From assembly GCA_945988915.1 (NCBI GenBank), contig CAMFTS010000045.1, forward strand, positions 1 to 8,898: a stretch of DNA of 8,898 bases, read 5' to 3'. Of this stretch, positions 6,218 through 8,898 are shown piece after piece (positions within the stretch are counted from its first letter, which is position 1; each line of letters starts with the position of its first letter). This DNA is from an uncultured Clostridia bacterium (lineage in GTDB: Bacteria > Bacillota > Clostridia > Oscillospirales > Acutalibacteraceae). The notes under the pieces are model-generated. The model searched no databases. It was not told the DNA's origin and saw only the letters and a program-made list of their open reading frames with translations. The translations under genes were made by a program, and so were the position numbers.

Positions 6218-6274
6218 CCCTCAACTGTAATATTTTTGAGGGAAGGAGCTGAGAATATTAAAAATACTTTCAGC
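6218..6274 (-). promoter_or_regulatory. Structured rpsF leader, possible S6:S18 autoregulatory region
   Basis: The predicted leader (about 6276 to 6192) can form two hairpins on the minus strand. The first pairs GCTGA with TCAGC (6270-6274 and 6248-6252) and continues through a mostly A/T inner stem of about six pairs. The second pairs CCCTCAA with TTGAGGG (6236-6242 and 6218-6224), 7 bp with an 11-nt loop, ending 11 nt before the Shine-Dalgarno. A CCG triplet occurs at 6276-6274 at the foot of the first hairpin. Known S6:S18-binding leaders use a CCG in a bulged helix, but I cannot show that this leader has that fold. Confidence 0.4.
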
Positions 6275-6282
6275 GGGTTACT

Positions 6283-6311
6283 ATTATATCAACAGAATCA
6301 AGATAAGTCAA
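6283..6311 (-). promoter_or_regulatory. Sigma-A promoter of rpsF-ssb-rpsR
   Basis: On the minus strand TTGACT (6306-6311), a 17-nt spacer and perfect TATAAT (6283-6288) give an 11-of-12 consensus promoter, as expected for a ribosomal-protein operon. Predicted start is near 6276, giving a leader of about 85 nt. Confidence 0.9.
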
Positions 6312-6335
6312 GGATTATTTCTTACAAAATATTCG

Positions 6336-6370
6336 GAAAAGAATTAAAGGGCGAACTGCGTTCACCCTTT
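6336..6370 (-). terminator. Intrinsic terminator after the fumarase alpha gene
   Basis: On the minus strand AAAGGGTGAAC (6360-6370) pairs with GTTCGCCCTTT (6346-6356), 11 bp with one T-G wobble and a 3-nt loop, then a T-rich tail (AATTCTTTTCC). It lies 22 nt after the stop at 6393. On the plus strand the stem is followed by five T, but no plus-strand gene ends here. It separates this unit from the rpsF promoter just downstream. Confidence 0.85.
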
Positions 6371-6392
6371 TTGCTATACTGTAATTATATTT

Positions 6393-7235
6393 TTATATTA
6401 TCTTTTCGGCGTGTCTTGTAACATGACAGCCTATGTTGACCGCAACGGGCAGACCTGCTATGTGCGTCGGTGCTTGCTCGATATTAACCGCGAGCGCAGT
6501 CGTTTTTCCTCCGAAGCCCTGAGGACCTATATCTGTTTCGTTGATTCTCTGTAAAAGCTCTGCTTCCATTTCGGCATAGAACGGAGTTTCATTTCTCTTG
6601 CTGACCTCACGGCAAAGTGCTTTTTTTGAAAGATATGCACATTTCTCAAAATCCCCGCCGATTCCGACGCCTATAACCATAGGCGGACACGGATTACCGC
6701 CTGCTGTTTTTACGGTATCAAGCACGAAATTCATAACGTCTTCTTTTGAAGCTGACGGAGTAAACATTTTCATTCTGCTCATATTTTCACTGCCGAAGCC
6801 TTTGGGACAAGCCTGAATTCTGACTTTTTCACCGGGAACTATTTTCAGATGAATTACGGCGGGAGTATTGTCCTCTGTATTTACTCTGTCAAAAGGGTCG
6901 CGAACTATTGATTTGCGAAGAAGCCCGTCAACATAGCCCTCGGAAACGCCTTTGTTAATGTATTCATAAAGGTCGCCGCCGACAAAATGAACATCTTGTC
7001 CGACTTCAACGAACAGAACAGCCATACCTGTATCCTGACAAATAGGAATATCAAGCTCCATAGCTGCGTCAAGGTTGTTAAGAAGCTCGGTCATAATTTT
7101 TTTCGGCAATTCTTCCGATTCGTTTTCCCGACTGCATTTTATACAGCTGCATAAATCGTCGGGAAGAACCTTGTTTGCCTTAATAACTAATTCTTTTACA
7201 GTATCTTTAATTACTGCAACATCAATTTCTCTCAT
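6393..7235 (-). CDS. fumA: Class I (Fe-S) fumarate hydratase / tartrate dehydratase, alpha subunit
   Basis: Alpha subunit of the oxygen-sensitive two-subunit 4Fe-4S hydro-lyase family, usually fumarase (fumarate to malate) but also L-tartrate dehydratase; the substrate cannot be decided from sequence. The 280-residue length fits a stand-alone alpha subunit. Blocks are IPICQDTGMAVLFVEVG, ACPKGFGSENMSRM, GGNPCPPMVIGVGIGG, DIGPQGFGGKTTALAVNIE and GLPVAVNIGCHVTRHAE. The cysteines in PICQ, NPCP and IGCH (66, 183, 270) match the three cluster ligands. ATG 7235 is chosen; an in-frame GTG three codons earlier is inside the AGGTGA Shine-Dalgarno (7241-7246). The beta subunit, normally next door, is not adjacent on either side. 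A terminator-like hairpin precedes the gene and a terminator follows it. Cells making fumarate through ArgH could use it. Confidence 0.93.
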   Translation of the reverse strand: MREIDVAVIKDTVKELVIKANKVLPDDLCSCIKCSRENESEELPKKIMTELLNNLDAAMELDIPICQDTGMAVLFVEVGQDVHFVGGDLYEYINKGVSEGYVDGLLRKSIVRDPFDRVNTEDNTPAVIHLKIVPGEKVRIQACPKGFGSENMSRMKMFTPSASKEDVMNFVLDTVKTAGGNPCPPMVIGVGIGGDFEKCAYLSKKALCREVSKRNETPFYAEMEAELLQRINETDIGPQGFGGKTTALAVNIEQAPTHIAGLPVAVNIGCHVTRHAEKII

Positions 7236-7240
7236 ATCTT

Positions 7241-7246
7241 TCACCT
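7241..7246 (-). promoter_or_regulatory. Shine-Dalgarno deciding the fumA start
   Basis: AGGTGA on the minus strand, 5 nt before ATG 7235. The longer frame would begin at the GTG contained in this site. The site directly follows the six-T run of the upstream hairpin. Confidence 0.65.
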
Positions 7247-7274
7247 AAAAAATATGCAGGCGGATTGCCTGCAT
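7247..7274 (-). terminator. Intrinsic-terminator-like hairpin between yabR and fumA
   Basis: On the minus strand ATGCAGGC pairs perfectly with GCCTGCAT (8 bp, 7254-7261 and 7267-7274) around a 5-nt loop, followed by A and six T (7247-7252). It lies 4 nt after the yabR stop. The T-tract abuts the fumA Shine-Dalgarno. I see no promoter between yabR and fumA, so fumA would need readthrough or a promoter inside yabR. Confidence 0.78.
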
Positions 7275-7278
7275 AGCT

Positions 7279-7728
7279 TTACTTTCTTCTTGAATATGAA
7301 CTGCGTCTTGAGTCGGTTGCTTTCTTTAAGTCGGCAAGCTTCTCATCGCTCTTCTGCTTGAACTGTGCCATCATATCTTCAAACGACATAGGCTCGTCAC
7401 TTTTTTGTTCGGGAGTACCTTTCCAGACATTCGGATTACTGTTGCGCGGCTTTTGAGGCCTCTGAGGTTTATCGGAAGCAACCTTGGGCTTATTGTCTTC
7501 ATCAACCTTTTTAATTGACAGACTTATTTTTCCTGCATCGTTAATATCAATGATTTTAACTTTAACATCCTGACCTTCTTTAAGAAACTCATGAATATCA
7601 TTGACATAAGATGAAGATACCTCCGAAATGTGGACCATTCCGGTCTTATTGTCGGGTAAGCTTACAAAAGCTCCGAAATTTGTAAGACCCGTGACTTTAC
7701 CGTCAAGGATTTGTCCGATTTCAAACAT
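7279..7728 (-). CDS. yabR: S1-domain RNA-binding protein, YabR type
   Basis: Small protein with one S1 RNA-binding domain (OB fold) at about residues 1-70. It starts MFEIGQILDGKVTGLTNFGAF and contains GMVHISEVSSSYV, then GQDVKVKIIDI and GKISLSIKK, the typical S1 strand pattern. The rest (about 75-149) is low-complexity and charged, with Pro/Lys/Arg stretches and an RRSSYSRRK end. The order yabP-yabQ-divIC-yabR matches B. subtilis; the role of YabR itself is not established, beyond presumed RNA or ribosome binding. The start at ATG 7728 is set by the domain beginning. The Shine-Dalgarno GGGAGG (7742-7747) is unusually far, 13 nt. The frame is open 26 codons further upstream into divIC, but those residues are not S1-like. 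It lies 40 nt after divIC. Confidence 0.87.
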   Translation of the reverse strand: MFEIGQILDGKVTGLTNFGAFVSLPDNKTGMVHISEVSSSYVNDIHEFLKEGQDVKVKIIDINDAGKISLSIKKVDEDNKPKVASDKPQRPQKPRNSNPNVWKGTPEQKSDEPMSFEDMMAQFKQKSDEKLADLKKATDSRRSSYSRRK

Positions 7729-7741
7729 AAAAGTATATAAT

Positions 7742-7747
7742 CCTCCC
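7742..7747 (-). promoter_or_regulatory. Distant Shine-Dalgarno of yabR
   Basis: GGGAGG on the minus strand is 13 nt from ATG 7728, longer than the 5-9 nt seen for the other genes here. No other start codon lies in frame between them. The spacing may lower translation of yabR, or the intervening A/T stretch may be looped. Confidence 0.6.
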
Positions 7748-7768
7748 TTGTGGACAAAAACAGAGAAA

Positions 7769-8080
7769 TCAGTTATTTGGTGTAATATTGTAATATACCC
7801 GTTCACCGGGCATTACATAGCCTAATTTTTCGCGTGCAACACGCTCAATATAGTCATCCTTGTCGCCGCCGTCAATAACATTACGAAGCGATTCGTTCTG
7901 GGCTACCTGCTCTTCGTAACGCATGTTAAGTTCTTCAACTTCTTTTTTGCGATCGTTTATTTGTATGTTAACATTTATTAAGCTAATGACAAAATAGCCT
8001 GCCAGAAGGAGCAAGCCGATTGAAAGTATGAAACTAAATTTTTGAGGTTTACGCTCATTTTGTTTTTTGTTAGTTTTCAT
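7769..8080 (-). CDS. divIC: Cell division protein DivIC (FtsB-like septum formation initiator)
   Basis: Bitopic membrane protein of the division complex; in Firmicutes it works with FtsL and DivIB in regulating septal peptidoglycan synthesis. The 103 residues comprise a short basic cytoplasmic N-terminus (MKTNKKQNERKPQK) and one membrane helix (about 16-36, rich in Leu/Ile). A coiled-coil region of about 38-66 follows (RKKEVEELNMRYEEQVAQNE), and then the extracellular conserved segment with YIERVAREKLGYVMPGE and VYY. This layout and the position after yabQ identify DivIC rather than FtsL. The Shine-Dalgarno is weak (AAGAGAG, 8 nt before the ATG). A sigma-A-like promoter overlaps the end of yabQ, giving it a route to vegetative expression. 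Confidence 0.93.
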   Translation of the reverse strand: MKTNKKQNERKPQKFSFILSIGLLLLAGYFVISLINVNIQINDRKKEVEELNMRYEEQVAQNESLRNVIDGGDKDDYIERVAREKLGYVMPGERVYYNITPNN

Positions 8081-8138
8081 TTCGTTTTCTCTCTTAATTA
8101 AATTTTGTCTAAAACTTTAGATATATTTTATCTGTTAA

Positions 8139-8167
8139 ATTATAAACAAAATTTTTCACTTTTGCAA
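8139..8167 (-). promoter_or_regulatory. Sigma-A-like promoter for divIC overlapping the yabQ end
   Basis: On the minus strand TTGCAA (8162-8167, inside the last yabQ codons), a 17-nt spacer and perfect TATAAT (8139-8144) form a plausible promoter with start near 8132. That gives a leader of about 50 nt before divIC. The -35 matches four of six bases. The need for divIC in growing cells, separate from sporulation genes yabPQ, supports it. Confidence 0.6.
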
Positions 8168-8626
8168 GGGGCTTTTGTCAATTTTTTTATGATTTTTCAC
8201 CGTTTTTTGAACTTTTTTGCGTAATTTTGTGCATTTTATGCTCACAACGGTAAAAATTTTAATAAACGGAGAGAAAATAAATCTGAAAAATTTCCTGAAG
8301 ACATTAAAAATTTTTTTAACGGTTTTTTCGGAAAACTTAACGGCAACGGTTCCGAATGACAGGTAAAAGACCGAAAAGCCGATAAATTCACCGAGAATTA
8401 TATACAGTCTGACCTCGCCGTTTGTGACAGACAGACAAAACAGAAAAGTCATAACTGCAGAGAGTACGGAAAACAGAAAATCCGTTACAAATGTAGCAAT
8501 TTTTGAAAACGACAAAAGGATTCTCACAATTCTGAGAACATCATACAGTATTCCGATTATAAGTCCGAAGCCCAAGGAGAGCAGAAAGCTTCTTGTCTGG
8601 GTTGACAGGCTTAAAATGTATTCCAT
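8156..8626 (-). CDS. yabQ: Spore cortex biosynthesis membrane protein YabQ
   Basis: Sporulation membrane protein; in B. subtilis YabQ lies in the membranes around the forespore and is needed for cortex formation. The 156-residue product is hydrophobic in its first two thirds, with likely membrane segments near 12-33, 42-66 and 73-96. It has the family pattern GFGLIIGILYDVLRIVR (19-35) and NGEVRLYIILGEFIGF (69-84). The last third is highly basic (many Lys/Arg) and probably cytoplasmic. Its ATG overlaps the yabP stop by one base (TAATG), which indicates translational coupling. No separate Shine-Dalgarno of note is seen. It is followed by divIC after 75 nt containing a predicted promoter. The B. 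subtilis protein is somewhat longer (about 211), so the tail is short or divergent here. Confidence 0.88.
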   Translation of the reverse strand: MEYILSLSTQTRSFLLSLGFGLIIGILYDVLRIVRILLSFSKIATFVTDFLFSVLSAVMTFLFCLSVTNGEVRLYIILGEFIGFSVFYLSFGTVAVKFSEKTVKKIFNVFRKFFRFIFSPFIKIFTVVSIKCTKLRKKVQKTVKNHKKIDKSPLQK

Positions 8627-8898
8627 TATCTGAATATCCTTGAGAAAAACGGATCTTTCGCTGTTTTCGTTCCTTCTTTTTCCGAATATACCAGCGAAAA
8701 GATTTCACCCTCAATTAACAATTCGCCGGTCTCAAGACTTAAACGGTTTATATGTAAGTCGGCTCCTTTGACAGTCAATATACCCATTTCAGTAAGGATT
8801 TCAATTATTTCATCATTATAGTTATAAATATCTTTAACACCGGAAACGGTTAACTTCTCGCAGGCCTCCATTATTACATTATGAGGAATTTTTTGTTT
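8626..8898 (-). CDS. yabP: Sporulation protein YabP, 5' end beyond window
   Basis: Small sporulation protein of the YabP/YqfC family, needed with YabQ for spore cortex formation. An internal ATG exists at 8871, but the frame stays open to the window edge. The extra nine codons read KQKIPHNVI, which fits the family's N-terminal PHN-x-I/L-x-x-E block just before residues EACEKLTVSGVKDI. The true start is therefore beyond 8898, and I treat the gene as 5'-partial with 90 codons present. Other family features are a VSGV-type motif, the KGADLHINRLSLETGELLIEGEI block and a C-terminal FFSRIFR. It is the first visible gene of a minus-strand run with yabQ (1-base overlap), divIC and yabR. A mother-cell promoter would lie outside the window. 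Confidence 0.9.
   Translation of the reverse strand, partial: KQKIPHNVIMEACEKLTVSGVKDIYNYNDEIIEILTEMGILTVKGADLHINRLSLETGELLIEGEIFSLVYSEKEGTKTAKDPFFSRIFR

Noticed and set aside
7729..7806. 26-codon N-terminal extension of yabR overlapping divIC.
   Set aside because: The S1 domain begins at MFEIGQ (ATG 7728), the Shine-Dalgarno at 7742-7747 lies within the extension, and the extra residues lie over divIC codons.
1..8898. A novel multi-gene system, defence island, prophage, IS element or CRISPR array.
   Set aside because: Every substantial frame is a recognised core or sporulation family in normal order. No direct-repeat arrays, transposase, integrase or attachment-like repeats were seen, and no gene pair has an unexplained partner.

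Overview
This window looks like an ordinary chromosomal region of a low-GC, endospore-forming Firmicute. It is most likely a gut-type Clostridia of the Oscillospiraceae/Ruminococcaceae kind, a placement inferred from protein flavour and gene mix rather than from a marker phylogeny. Sporulation ability is supported by four genes: dipicolinate synthase dpaA and dpaB, and the cortex genes yabP and yabQ. Shine-Dalgarno sequences are mostly strong (GGAGG type). I see no mobile element, CRISPR array, tRNA or rRNA, and no gene whose family I could not place.

Layout. 1-662 (-): N-terminal 220 codons of murC, running off the left edge. 663-806: divergent spacer with a sigma-A-like promoter for murC and a candidate mother-cell (sigma-K/E-like) promoter for dpaAB. 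807-2216 (+): dpaA-dpaB. 2231-2255: hairpin shared by the convergent dpaB and argH ends. 2275-4935 (-): argG then argH, with an intrinsic-terminator-like hairpin in the 60-bp gap between them. Upstream of argG are a near-consensus sigma-A promoter and two tandem ARG boxes with 3-bp spacing. 5088-5120: strong terminator of the next operon. 5138-6191 (-): rpsF-ssb-rpsR, with its own near-consensus promoter and a structured leader of about 85 nt. 6346-6370: terminator. 6393-7235 (-): alpha subunit of a class I fumarase/tartrate dehydratase, with no beta subunit beside it. 7279-8898 (-): yabP (start beyond the right edge), yabQ, divIC and yabR, the gene order known from Bacillus subtilis.

How the genes work together. 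DpaA and DpaB make the spore-core chelator dipicolinate, and YabP/YabQ act in spore cortex formation. DivIC is a vegetative division protein that shares the yab cluster, and a sigma-A-like promoter overlapping the end of yabQ would let it be expressed outside sporulation. ArgG and ArgH catalyse the last two steps of arginine synthesis and are predicted to be under ArgR control. S6, SSB and S18 form the classic Firmicute operon.

The hunt found no new system. The points most worth checking are regulatory: the tandem ARG boxes, two terminators whose T-tracts run almost directly into the Shine-Dalgarno of the next gene (argH and fumA), the promoter inside the yabQ end, and the solitary fumarase alpha subunit. 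Several genes also have longer open frames with GTG or TTG starts that overlap or precede the Shine-Dalgarno. The shorter ATG starts used here are better supported.
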